Origin: an uncultured Solobacterium sp.
GTDB taxonomy: Bacteria > Bacillota_I > Bacilli_A > Erysipelotrichales > Erysipelotrichaceae
Reading direction: 5' to 3'
Assembly: GCA_900554555.1 (NCBI GenBank)
Contig: USIC01000030.1
Location: 1-7,913, forward strand
DNA length: 7,913 nucleotides
Shown here: in pieces, positions 1-6,705 of the stretch
How positions within the stretch are numbered: the stretch's first letter is position 1
Layout: every line of letters begins with the position of its first letter
The notes under the pieces: generated by a model
Database searches by the model: none
The model's input: the letters and a program-made list of their open reading frames with translations, nothing else
Told to the model about the DNA's origin: nothing
Made by a program: the position numbers and the translations under genes

Positions 1-77
1 TATGTAGTTTCCGGGGCTACATTGGCATGAAGTGCCATTTACCATTTTAGCCGTTGATACCCCACAAGTCAATTAGA
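1..77. other. Post-truA intergenic edge with inverted repeats
   Basis: This short stretch follows the truA stop codon and runs off the window. It has three seen pairings: ATGTAG (2-7) with CTACAT (17-22), TGGCA (23-27) with TGCCA (33-37), and GGCTA (15-19) with TAGCC (48-52). GGGG (13-16) can also pair with CCCC (60-63). The first and third pairings share bases 17-19 and so exclude each other. No U-tract follows the hairpins in the minus direction, so I do not call a terminator for truA. In many Bacillota truA is followed by rplM, so this could be the leader of a next gene outside the window, but that is inference. An open minus-strand frame from an ATG at 45 has no ribosome binding site and is not called. 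Confidence 0.35.
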
Positions 78-1163
78 TTATTTCGATTCGTCGACTGAAT
101 TTGATACAATTTTTCCACTTTTTGTATATATGAGAATTGGCGTGAAGTTTGCTTGCTTGTGTAAGCGTTCTTCAAGTTGTGGAAGTAGGATATTTGCTAA
201 TAGGATGCCACGTTCCTCTTCCAGAATATGGATGCTAGCTTGCCCTTGGTCGATTTCATAATATCCCAACAATTCTTGACTATGCCTTGTAGTCATCGCA
301 TAGAATTGATGACTAGCATTCTCTTTGATTGCTTGTTCTAAAACAGGTAGTTCTTGATTTGTACAGGAGGTATCATCCCCCTTTAAAAACTCACGAACCA
401 TTCCTGTTTCATGTAGTGCTAATGTTTTAAAGTAATCAACATATTCCAATGTCAGACCTTCAGCAGGACTGTTTTTATGTGGGAAACTTTTACGCTTCGC
501 ATCTAGAATCTCTTGGATATGTGACGGTTCATACTTATGCTTTCCAACTTCAATTAGTACAGAAGCCATCATACGAACCATATAACGTAAGAAGCCTTTT
601 CCTACAAAGGCTAGTGTAATCACACCATTCTCTTCCGTTAATGTAATGGAACTTACTGTTCTTACTTGGTCTGGATATTCTTCTAGTGAACTAGAATTCA
701 AAGATGTAAAATCATGTGTTCCAACAAGATAATGGATACCTTCTCTCATCTTTTCTACATCCAAATGAATTGGACATTGGAAAACTGTATCCTTTGTAAA
801 TACATTGTATGGTCCATGATTGATACGATAGTTATACTGCTTAAAACGTACATTATATCTTGCATGGAAACAACCATCCTCTTCTTCTACTGACATGATA
901 TGAATATCATCTGGTAAGAAAGCATTGATTGCGCCCATCCATTTTCGTGTTGGCATCTCCCGTTTTGTATCAAACATGAATACCTGTGCTCTTGCGTTTA
1001 CCCCTGCATCTGTTCTACCAGATCCAATCACATTGACCTTTTCCTGTGTAATTCGCTCAATCACTGCTTCTAGGATTTCCTGAATAGAATTCCCCTTACG
1101 CTGTGATTGCCAGCCAGAGTAGTTTCTTCCAACATAAGATACGACACATTTATAGCGCATCAT
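78..1163 (-). CDS. truA: tRNA pseudouridine(38-40) synthase TruA with C-terminal extension
   Basis: TruA converts uridines 38-40 of the tRNA anticodon stem-loop to pseudouridine in the cytoplasm. Residues 1-245 are a complete TruA core: YSGWQSQ near 15-21, the catalytic Asp52 in GSGRTDAGVNARAQV, KQYNYRINHG (108-117), GFLRYMVRMM (190-199) and SPAEGLTLEYVDY (232-244). TruA is usually about 245-265 residues; this protein has 361, with about 115 extra residues (246-361) that I cannot assign. The extension reads as alternating strands and a helix, loosely like a degenerate GNAT half-domain. The ATG overlaps the ecfT stop as ATGA, and there is no strong Shine-Dalgarno, so translation is probably coupled to ecfT. 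A second ATG directly follows the first, so the start could be one codon later. The core function is certain; the role of the tail is unknown. Confidence 0.96.
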   Translation of the reverse strand: MMRYKCVVSYVGRNYSGWQSQRKGNSIQEILEAVIERITQEKVNVIGSGRTDAGVNARAQVFMFDTKREMPTRKWMGAINAFLPDDIHIMSVEEEDGCFHARYNVRFKQYNYRINHGPYNVFTKDTVFQCPIHLDVEKMREGIHYLVGTHDFTSLNSSSLEEYPDQVRTVSSITLTEENGVITLAFVGKGFLRYMVRMMASVLIEVGKHKYEPSHIQEILDAKRKSFPHKNSPAEGLTLEYVDYFKTLALHETGMVREFLKGDDTSCTNQELPVLEQAIKENASHQFYAMTTRHSQELLGYYEIDQGQASIHILEEERGILLANILLPQLEERLHKQANFTPILIYTKSGKIVSNSVDESK

Positions 1164-1960
1164 AGTAGAATCGCCAATCCAATCATCACGATTAGAGTTG
1201 TAAAGGCGCCGAGTAATAAGAAGTAATCACGTTTTTCCATCTTTAAGACTTTATAACGTGTACGCTTTTCTCCTGGTGCATAACCTCTAGCTTCCATAGC
1301 ATTCGCAAGATCTTCTGCACGTTGTAAAGCAGATACAAATAGCGGAACAATCAGAGAAAGAATCGCCATGACTCTCTCCATCAGTTTTCCTTCCTTCATA
1401 TCAACACCACGCGATTGTTGTGCTTTCATAATACGTTGTGTTTCTTCAATTAAGTCTGGTATGAAACGTAGCGCAATACTAATTAACATCGCTATCTCAT
1501 GTGCAGGCACATGGAATCTCTTTAAAGGCATTAATAAATCTTCAATTCCAAGTGTCATATCTAGAGGTTTGGTTGTGGCGGTTAAACAGGTTGTAATCAT
1601 AATCATCAACATCAGTCGAATCGCGATATATAGTGTTTGAAATACTGCATCACTATAGATGATAAAACTACCGAGTGTTACTAATGGTTTTCCTGTCTTC
1701 ATCACAAACGCATTGATGATTAATAAGAAGAATAACATCATCAACATCGGTTTCATCGACTTCCAAATAAAACCAAAACTCAATTTTGAGATAAGTATCG
1801 TACTTGCGGCCACAACAAAGATAACTCCATAGCCAATCCAGCCAGCTGGAATAAACACCGCGATTAACATCACCAACATCGCAATGATCTTTGCACGTGG
1901 ATCCATCTTATGAACCGGTGAATCTAATGGCAGATAACGTCCAAGTGTAAAATTACCCAT
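1160..1960 (-). CDS. ecfT: ECF transporter transmembrane component EcfT
   Basis: EcfT is the membrane scaffold that couples the two ATPases to interchangeable substrate-binding S components in energy-coupling factor vitamin and metal importers. The 266-residue protein is normal in length. It has hydrophobic segments near residues 24-38, 43-60, 71-87, 105-127, 200-213 and 245-265. Between them lies a cytoplasmic part with the two coupling-helix motifs of the family: QQSRG (181-185) and MEARG (222-226). These short Arg-Gly motifs dock into grooves of the ATPases. The N-terminal LGRYLPLDSPVHKMDPRAK is also typical. The start overlaps the end of ecfA2 by 8 bases and has an AGGTG-type ribosome binding site; the stop overlaps truA by 4 bases. 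Its operon with two ATPases and no S gene fits a shared group II module. Confidence 0.96.
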   Translation of the reverse strand: MGNFTLGRYLPLDSPVHKMDPRAKIIAMLVMLIAVFIPAGWIGYGVIFVVAASTILISKLSFGFIWKSMKPMLMMLFFLLIINAFVMKTGKPLVTLGSFIIYSDAVFQTLYIAIRLMLMIMITTCLTATTKPLDMTLGIEDLLMPLKRFHVPAHEIAMLISIALRFIPDLIEETQRIMKAQQSRGVDMKEGKLMERVMAILSLIVPLFVSALQRAEDLANAMEARGYAPGEKRTRYKVLKMEKRDYFLLLGAFTTLIVMIGLAILL

Positions 1961-2813
1961 GTTTCTTCACCTGCCTTACAATCTCTTTCGCAAGCGAATG
2001 AATATCGTTGATTTCATCCGAAATTTCAAATCCACTCTTACGTAAGCTATCTTTCATCTGAATAAATGCTGGCGGTAAGATATTCATACTGCGACAAAGT
2101 TCAGGATCATCAAAGAACTTCTTCGTACTATCGTGGAAGCGAATCTTTCCATCTTCCACTACAACCACCTCATCACAATATTTATATACCTGCTCCATAT
2201 CATGCGATACGATTAGCACTGTCTTGTTGTATTTACGGTTTAATGCATAGAACAGCTCCATCATCTGTACCGTACCAATTGGATCAAGTCCTGCCGTTGG
2301 CTCATCCAAGACAATGACCTTTGGATCCATCGCTAAGATACCCGCAATCGCTGTTCTTCTCTTTTGTCCACCAGATAATTCTAATGGGCTCTTTTCATAG
2401 TTTTCTACACCTAGCCCAACTAACTTGAGCGCATCTTTTGCCTTCTTAATCGCTTCTTCTTCCGTACATCCAAAGTTCTTTGGACCAAACGCAACATCCT
2501 TCAATACAGTTTCCTCAAATAATTGATATTCCGGAAACTGGAAGACAAGACCTACATCCCCACGCAAAGACTTTAACTTCTTTGGTGTCTCCTTTGCGCT
2601 AATCGTTCGATCAAGAATATGAATTGTTCCTTCGGTTGGTAACAGTAACGCATTCAAATGTTGAATCAATGTACTTTTACCAGACCCTGTTTGGCCGATA
2701 ATCGCTGTAATTTTATTTTCTGTAATATTGAGGTTGATATCCTGTAAGGCATCGTATTGGTAAGGTGTACCGGTGCTATAGACATGTTTTACATGTTCGA
2801 ATGTAATTGGCAT
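1953..2813 (-). CDS. ecfA2: ECF transporter ATPase EcfA2
   Basis: This is the second ATP-binding subunit of the ECF module; it pairs with EcfA1 and hydrolyses ATP to drive uptake of vitamins delivered by S components. Motifs in the 286-residue protein: Walker A GQTGSGKST (40-48), Q-loop Gln92 in FQFPEYQLFEETV, signature LSGGQ (146-150), Walker B VIVLDE (166-171), D-loop AGLDP and switch His204. QFPEYQLFEETVLKDVAFGPKN is characteristic of EcfA2 as opposed to EcfA1. The open frame extends upstream to an ATG at 2867, adding 18 residues, but I chose the ATG at 2813: the protein then begins MPITFEHVKHVY as family members do, and GGTGGAAG sits just upstream. With this start the gene overlaps ecfA1 by 25 bases. 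The C-terminal tail (about 245-286) is the usual EcfA extension. Confidence 0.96.
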   Translation of the reverse strand: MPITFEHVKHVYSTGTPYQYDALQDINLNITENKITAIIGQTGSGKSTLIQHLNALLLPTEGTIHILDRTISAKETPKKLKSLRGDVGLVFQFPEYQLFEETVLKDVAFGPKNFGCTEEEAIKKAKDALKLVGLGVENYEKSPLELSGGQKRRTAIAGILAMDPKVIVLDEPTAGLDPIGTVQMMELFYALNRKYNKTVLIVSHDMEQVYKYCDEVVVVEDGKIRFHDSTKKFFDDPELCRSMNILPPAFIQMKDSLRKSGFEISDEINDIHSLAKEIVRQVKKHG

Positions 2814-3616
2814 AATTCTTCCACCAGTCCTTCCTGTGTAATATGTGATGAAACATGCAGACCACATGCCTGCAATTCCTCACTCAACTTTAAGCTAAAA
2901 GGGACATCAAGCTTCATCTTCTTTAACTTCTCTGGGTCTTTGAAGACTTCCTTAGGTGTTCCTGTGATTGCCACATGACCACCATCCATCGCAATGACAT
3001 AATCACTCTTAGCGACTTCATCAATGTCATGTGTGATGGAGAGAATCGTTAATTTACTTTCACCATGTAGTGCAGTAATAACACGTTTGATTTCATCTTT
3101 TCCCTGTGGATCTAACATGGATGTTGCTTCATCAAAGATGAGAATCTTTGGCTTCATCGCAAGAACACCCGCAATCGCAACACGCTGTTTCTGTCCACCA
3201 CTTAACCGTGTAGGTTCTTGATTCAGATACTTTGTCATACCGACAAGAGCTGCGTTTTCTTCGATGATCTGGTCCATCTCTTCTTGTGGAACACAATGGT
3301 TTTCAAGTCCAAAAGCGATATCATCCCTTACCGTCGAACCAATAAACTGGTTATCTGGGTTCTGGAAAACAATACCGATATCGGAACGAATCTTATTTAA
3401 GTTTTCTACATTTAATTCCATGCCATCCACCATGATAGAACCGGAAGCCTTCTCTAAAAGACCCGCAATCAACTTTGCGATTGTGGACTTCCCACTACCA
3501 TTGTGTCCGATAATTGTTGTATAGGTTCCTTCCTCAATCGAGAAAGAAACTTCATCAATTGTCTTCGCACTTTCATCATATGCAAAACTGAGATTTTTTA
3601 CTTCAATAATCCCCAT
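2789..3616 (-). CDS. ecfA1: ECF transporter ATPase EcfA1
   Basis: This is the first ATPase of the ECF transporter module; it forms a heterodimer with EcfA2 on the cytoplasmic face of EcfT. The 275-residue protein has Walker A GHNGSGKST (37-45), Q-loop Gln85 in FQNPDNQFIGSTV, signature LSGGQ (138-142) followed by KQRVAIAG, Walker B ILIFDE (158-163), D-loop SMLDP (166-170) and switch His196 in ITHD. QNPDNQFIGSTVRDDIAFGLEN is the EcfA1-type sequence, which separates it from its EcfA2 neighbour. An AGGAGA site stands 9 bases before the ATG. It is the first gene of the ecf-truA operon and has its own promoter about 57 bases upstream. The final part overlaps the start of ecfA2, so the two ATPases are probably made in balanced amounts. 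Confidence 0.97.
   Translation of the reverse strand: MGIIEVKNLSFAYDESAKTIDEVSFSIEEGTYTTIIGHNGSGKSTIAKLIAGLLEKASGSIMVDGMELNVENLNKIRSDIGIVFQNPDNQFIGSTVRDDIAFGLENHCVPQEEMDQIIEENAALVGMTKYLNQEPTRLSGGQKQRVAIAGVLAMKPKILIFDEATSMLDPQGKDEIKRVITALHGESKLTILSITHDIDEVAKSDYVIAMDGGHVAITGTPKEVFKDPEKLKKMKLDVPFSLKLSEELQACGLHVSSHITQEGLVEELCQLHSNM
2818..2825 (-). promoter_or_regulatory. Ribosome binding site deciding the ecfA2 start
   Basis: On the minus strand GGTGGAAG lies 4 bases before the ATG at 2813, inside the 3' end of ecfA1. It supports this start over the in-frame ATG at 2867, whose translated lead (MWSACFITYYTGRTGG) is unlike any EcfA2 N-terminus. Confidence 0.6.
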
Positions 3617-3672
3617 GTGCTCTTATCTCCTGTACATCTTACGCAGCTTTTATATCCTTACAAAGCGTGCAT

Positions 3673-3702
3673 ATTATACCATTCTTTATCACTTACACTC
3701 AA
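3673..3702 (-). promoter_or_regulatory. SigA-type promoter of the ecfA1-ecfA2-ecfT-truA operon
   Basis: Read on the minus strand, a perfect TATAAT (3678-3673) is preceded by TGG, giving an extended -10 (TGnTATAAT). The -35 box TTGAGT (3702-3697) matches TTGACA at four positions, and the spacer is 18 bases. Transcription would start near 3666, giving a leader of about 50 bases with only a short GCTTT/AAAGC hairpin and no recognisable riboswitch. The promoter lies just after a terminator, which supports a separate transcription unit. Confidence 0.8.
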
Positions 3703-3748
3703 ACTACAGACCTAAATCTCGTTCATTTCTATGAATTTCTTGTAATCG

Positions 3749-3779
3749 TATAAAAAGTTGAAGCTTTCACTCCAACTTT
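3749..3779 (-). terminator. Intrinsic terminator after the 170-residue protein gene
   Basis: On the minus strand AAAGTTGGAG (3779-3770) pairs with CTTCAACTTT (3763-3754) over 10 bp with one G-U wobble around a 6-base loop TGAAAG. The stem runs into TTTTT then ATA. It lies 25 bases after the stop codon at 3804. The stem is AT-rich but has the right shape and position to separate the upstream genes from the ecf operon. Confidence 0.8.
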
Positions 3780-3803
3780 ATTACTTATAAAACCTGTTTG
3801 AAA

Positions 3804-4316
3804 TTACTTTTGAATCGAGTAGTTTTGGTAACTACCATTTAATACAGCCGCTTGATTTGCGACATTTAAGATATCGCTGATGATAGCGCCATCCACTACA
3901 AATAGTTTCTTTGTGATACCCTCTTGTGAGCACTCATAGCCTGCGGCTGTCATAATATCTGCGAATGCTTCAAAGTTCTTTTCACTGTCAAATGATACAT
4001 AGTGATGAATTGTAACGAGTGTATCCTGTTCGAACATACCATTCAATGAAGCTGCTTCCGCCAATAATTCTTCTACGAAGTCAGGATTCAGGTATGGATA
4101 TACACCACATACTTCCTGTACTTCAACGGAACGATCACTTGCGTCATAAGTAGGCTGTGCTACACCATCTCCATCTGAAAGAGTTATAAAACGCACTTCA
4201 TTATCATCGTCTTCTTCTTTATTTTCTGTTTCTTTCTGATCCTTTAAAAGTTTTACCGCAACGACTGCACCAATTCCGACAGCCACCGCAAGAGCACCAA
4301 ATAGTCTATTAAACAT
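3804..4316 (-). CDS. Membrane-anchored protein of unknown function, RraB-like C-terminus possible
   Basis: I do not recognise this 170-residue protein with confidence. Residues 3-24 form one hydrophobic segment (FGALAVAVGIGAVVAVKLL) with Arg4 before it and Lys after it. A charged acidic linker follows (about 25-42, with KEEDDDNE), then a soluble part from about 43 to 170. No lipobox Cys is present, so it looks like a single-pass anchored protein, not a lipoprotein. The last 75 residues (VTIHHYVSFDSEKNFEAFADIMTAAGY, then KKLFVVD, then a helix ending in LNGSYQNYSIQK) follow the pattern of RraB-family domains: His/Tyr strand, helix with AFA, Gly-Tyr turn, and a final GxY strand. That link is inference. 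A strong AGAGGAG site lies 6 bases before the ATG. It may have its own weak promoter and is closed by a terminator. Confidence 0.85.
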   Translation of the reverse strand: MFNRLFGALAVAVGIGAVVAVKLLKDQKETENKEEDDDNEVRFITLSDGDGVAQPTYDASDRSVEVQEVCGVYPYLNPDFVEELLAEAASLNGMFEQDTLVTIHHYVSFDSEKNFEAFADIMTAAGYECSQEGITKKLFVVDGAIISDILNVANQAAVLNGSYQNYSIQK

Positions 4317-4322
4317 AGTTGT

Positions 4323-4329
4323 CTCCTCT
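4323..4329 (-). promoter_or_regulatory. Strong Shine-Dalgarno of the 170-residue protein
   Basis: AGAGGAG on the minus strand stands 6 bases before the ATG at 4316. It sits in a longer purine run of GA repeats (about 4321-4338). The good site supports this as a truly translated gene although its product is unknown. Confidence 0.7.
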
Positions 4330-4345
4330 CTGTCTCTCTATGCCA

Positions 4346-4370
4346 TATTTTAGCACATCTCACTAAAATA
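4346..4370 (-). promoter_or_regulatory. Palindrome overlapping a possible extended -10 box
   Basis: TATTTTAG (4346-4353) and CTAAAATA (4363-4370) form a perfect 8-bp inverted repeat around a 9-base centre. On the minus strand TAAAAT (4352-4347) preceded by TGC resembles an extended -10, but no good -35 box is seen (TTAGGG at best). The palindrome covers the -10, so it could be an operator for a dimeric repressor. It could instead be a weak hairpin ending the asd transcript, but no U-tract follows it. Confidence 0.4.
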
Positions 4371-4384
4371 CCCTAACAGAAACC

Positions 4385-5371
4385 TCAGCGTTTTTGTTCT
4401 AAATAAGTCATGATACTAACCGCATTTGAGGCAGCACCTTTACGAATCTGATCTCCACAACACCAAAGACTAATACTATTTGCTCGACTTGTATCTTTGC
4501 GAACACGACCTACGTAGACAATATCTTGATTCGATGTCTCAATCGGCGTAGGCACATGGTCTTCAATCAGTTGTACACCAGGGAAGTTTTTGATTGCTTG
4601 ACGAATCGCATCTAATGAAACTTCCTGTTCTGTTTCCACTGTCAAAGAAATGGAATGAGAACGATACACCGGTACACGTACACAAGTGCAGTTTACCTGC
4701 ATATCCTCCGCATGCATGATCTTACGACCCTCATTGTGCATCTTCGCTTCTTCTGTTGTATAACCATCATCTAAATACGAACCAATCTGGGCAATACAGT
4801 TATACGCAATCTGTGCTGGGAAGACATTTGGATGAACTTCTTCCCCTTTATCAAGTTCTATAATCTGTTTGCGTAATTCACGCATCCCTTCAACACCTGC
4901 ACCACTGACAGCTTGGAAAGTTGTCGCATTTACATGCTTGATTTTGGATAAACGATGAATCGGCGCAATTGCCATCAACGCAATAATCGTAGAGCAGTTT
5001 GGATTTGAAATAATACCATGATGATGAAGCGCATCGTCCCCGTTAATCTCTGGAACCACTAACGGCACATCATCCTGTAAACGAAAAGCACTAGAATTAT
5101 CAATCAGCACTGCATTTGCCTTCTGAATCAAAGGCAAATATTCCTTCGTTAATGCATTGGATACTGCGCCCAATACATAATCTAATCCTTCAAAAGAATG
5201 CTCATCTACAACCTGTACCGTGATTCCTTCGCCATGAAACGATAATACGCGTCCAGCCGATCTTGGGCTGGAAAATAAACGTAATTCATCTACCGCAAGG
5301 TTTTGTTCTTCGATACATTCTAGCATCTGTCTTCCAACTGCGCCTGTCGCACCTAAAATTCCAATTTTCAT
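4385..5371 (-). CDS. asd: Aspartate-semialdehyde dehydrogenase
   Basis: Asd reduces L-aspartyl 4-phosphate with NADPH to L-aspartate 4-semialdehyde, the branch point to lysine/diaminopimelate and to homoserine. The 328-residue length is normal for the bacterial family. Seen motifs: N-terminal dinucleotide loop GATGAVG (7-13), SSPRSAG (34-40), DNSSAFR (91-97), catalytic Cys126 in SNPNCST, substrate loop VSGAGVEG (155-162), RVPVYRSHS with catalytic His239 (232-240), GRVRKD (288-293) and KGAASNAV (311-318). No key residue is missing. The ATG overlaps the aspartate kinase stop as ATGA, and an AGAGGG site lies 7 bases upstream. It is the last gene of the aspartate-pathway block; no clear terminator follows, only the palindrome at 4346-4370. 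Confidence 0.97.
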   Translation of the reverse strand: MKIGILGATGAVGRQMLECIEEQNLAVDELRLFSSPRSAGRVLSFHGEGITVQVVDEHSFEGLDYVLGAVSNALTKEYLPLIQKANAVLIDNSSAFRLQDDVPLVVPEINGDDALHHHGIISNPNCSTIIALMAIAPIHRLSKIKHVNATTFQAVSGAGVEGMRELRKQIIELDKGEEVHPNVFPAQIAYNCIAQIGSYLDDGYTTEEAKMHNEGRKIMHAEDMQVNCTCVRVPVYRSHSISLTVETEQEVSLDAIRQAIKNFPGVQLIEDHVPTPIETSNQDIVYVGRVRKDTSRANSISLWCCGDQIRKGAASNAVSIMTYLEQKR

Positions 5372-6705
5372 GCATGTTCCCTCTCTTCTTGAATAAAACG
5401 TTCATAGATGCAGCGAATCGCATTGTGGAAATCATGATTCGATACACCTACCACAACCGATAATTCATCTGCACTCTGATTGATTACTTTAATATTGATC
5501 TTATGATCACCAAACTCACTTAATAACTGACCTGAAGCACCTGGTACTTGTTTCATGCCTCTTCCCACGATGGCTACCATCGCTAAATCTTCTTCTAACA
5601 TCAGTTCATCCGGTTCTAATTCCTTCTTGATTTTCGCAAGAATCTCATACTTACATTGTTCGATTGCACCCTTTTGTACAATGACCGTAAATGTATCAAC
5701 CGTAATCGGTACACTCTCAATCGAAATATGATACTCCTCAAAGATGAATAATAATCTTCTCAAAAAGCCAACTTCTGTAGAACTATGACTCTTTACAACT
5801 GTAAAGGATGCGTAATCTCTTCGACCCGTAATGCCTGTAACCGTTGAAGTACCATTAGCTTTATCATACTCTTCACAATCATCTTGAATGAATGTGCCAG
5901 GATTCTCTGGATCATTTGTATTCAAGATATGAATCGGAATATTCTTTTCACGAACCGGGAAAATCGCATCATCATGAAGTACATTAGCACCCATGTAGCT
6001 CATCCCACGTAGTTCACTATACGTAATCACCGGAATTTGATGTGGGTTATCAATGATACGAGGATCAGCTACCAATATTCCAGACACATCAGTCCAATTT
6101 TCATAAACTTCCGCATCAATGATATTTGCCAATATCGAACCAGTAATATCACTACCCCCACGACTCATCACTTTGATTTGTCCATTTGGTAAAGCACCAT
6201 AGAAACCAGGAATAACATACTTCTGATTCATATCCACTAGTTTATCTAGATTCTGCTTAATCTTCTCAAAGTCAAAATCCCCATTATACTTAAACGCAAT
6301 TACATCTTTCGCATCCAAAAACTTTGCGCCTAAATATTCAGCAATGCATCTAGCAGTTAAATACTCCCCACGTGAAACGATGTAATCAACAGGCGCATGT
6401 GTATCTAACATCTCTTTGACACTTGCGAATTCTTTTTCTAAATCAATCTTTAACGCAAGTGAATCACAGATACGTTGATATTTCTCTTTTACAAGATTAA
6501 AAATTGTCTCGTAGGATACACCATAATTAATATGTGCATGTAAAAGATAAAGTAAATCCGTCACTTTATAATCATCACGATTTTCTTTACCACACGCACT
6601 TACGACAATAAACTTACGATTTGAATTCGCATCCACAATGCGCTTTACTTTTTCAAATTGTTCTTTACTAGCTACAGAGGAGCCACCAAATTTACTTACA
6701 ATCAT
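5368..6705 (-). CDS. lysC: Aspartate kinase, monofunctional, two ACT domains
   Basis: The enzyme phosphorylates L-aspartate with ATP to L-aspartyl 4-phosphate, the committed step to lysine, threonine and methionine. The 445-residue protein resembles the single-subunit type (E. coli LysC, B. subtilis ThrD/YclM) in length and layout. Kinase motifs: KFGGSS (5-10), SRGEYLTA (111-118), PGFYG (166-170), SRGGSDITGS (181-190) and NWTDVSGILVADPR (203-216). Two ACT domains follow at about 298-365 and 374-440, including VGFLRRLLFIFEEYHISIESV and INIKVINQSADELSVVVGV. These usually bind lysine or threonine for feedback inhibition; the effector cannot be told from sequence alone. The start overlaps hom by 14 bases behind a strong GGAGGT; the stop overlaps asd by 4. 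The symbol could equally be thrD or yclM. Confidence 0.96.
   Translation of the reverse strand: MIVSKFGGSSVASKEQFEKVKRIVDANSNRKFIVVSACGKENRDDYKVTDLLYLLHAHINYGVSYETIFNLVKEKYQRICDSLALKIDLEKEFASVKEMLDTHAPVDYIVSRGEYLTARCIAEYLGAKFLDAKDVIAFKYNGDFDFEKIKQNLDKLVDMNQKYVIPGFYGALPNGQIKVMSRGGSDITGSILANIIDAEVYENWTDVSGILVADPRIIDNPHQIPVITYSELRGMSYMGANVLHDDAIFPVREKNIPIHILNTNDPENPGTFIQDDCEEYDKANGTSTVTGITGRRDYASFTVVKSHSSTEVGFLRRLLFIFEEYHISIESVPITVDTFTVIVQKGAIEQCKYEILAKIKKELEPDELMLEEDLAMVAIVGRGMKQVPGASGQLLSEFGDHKINIKVINQSADELSVVVGVSNHDFHNAIRCIYERFIQEEREHA

Noticed and set aside
1..30. Plus-strand frame ending YVVSGATLA-stop, possibly the tail of a convergent gene
   Set aside because: Only nine codons are visible, the hairpin over the stop lacks a solid T-tract, and all neighbours run the other way; it cannot be supported.
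1368..1640. Plus-strand open frames inside ecfT, ecfA1, ecfA2, asd and hom
   Set aside because: All run antisense to conserved genes, have no convincing ribosome binding sites and encode no recognisable domains.
2814..2867. In-frame ATG at 2867 as an earlier start of ecfA2
   Set aside because: The 18 extra residues (MWSACFITYYTGRTGGRI) are unlike EcfA2 N-termini, would overlap ecfA1 by 79 bases, and the ATG at 2813 has a good ribosome binding site.
3617..3666. Possible vitamin riboswitch in the ecf operon leader
   Set aside because: The leader is only about 50 bases with one 5-bp hairpin; no known riboswitch core is visible.
3722..3735. TTCAT/ATGAA 5-bp inverted repeat upstream of the ecf promoter
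   Set aside because: Such short AT-rich repeats are expected by chance, and it does not overlap the promoter boxes.
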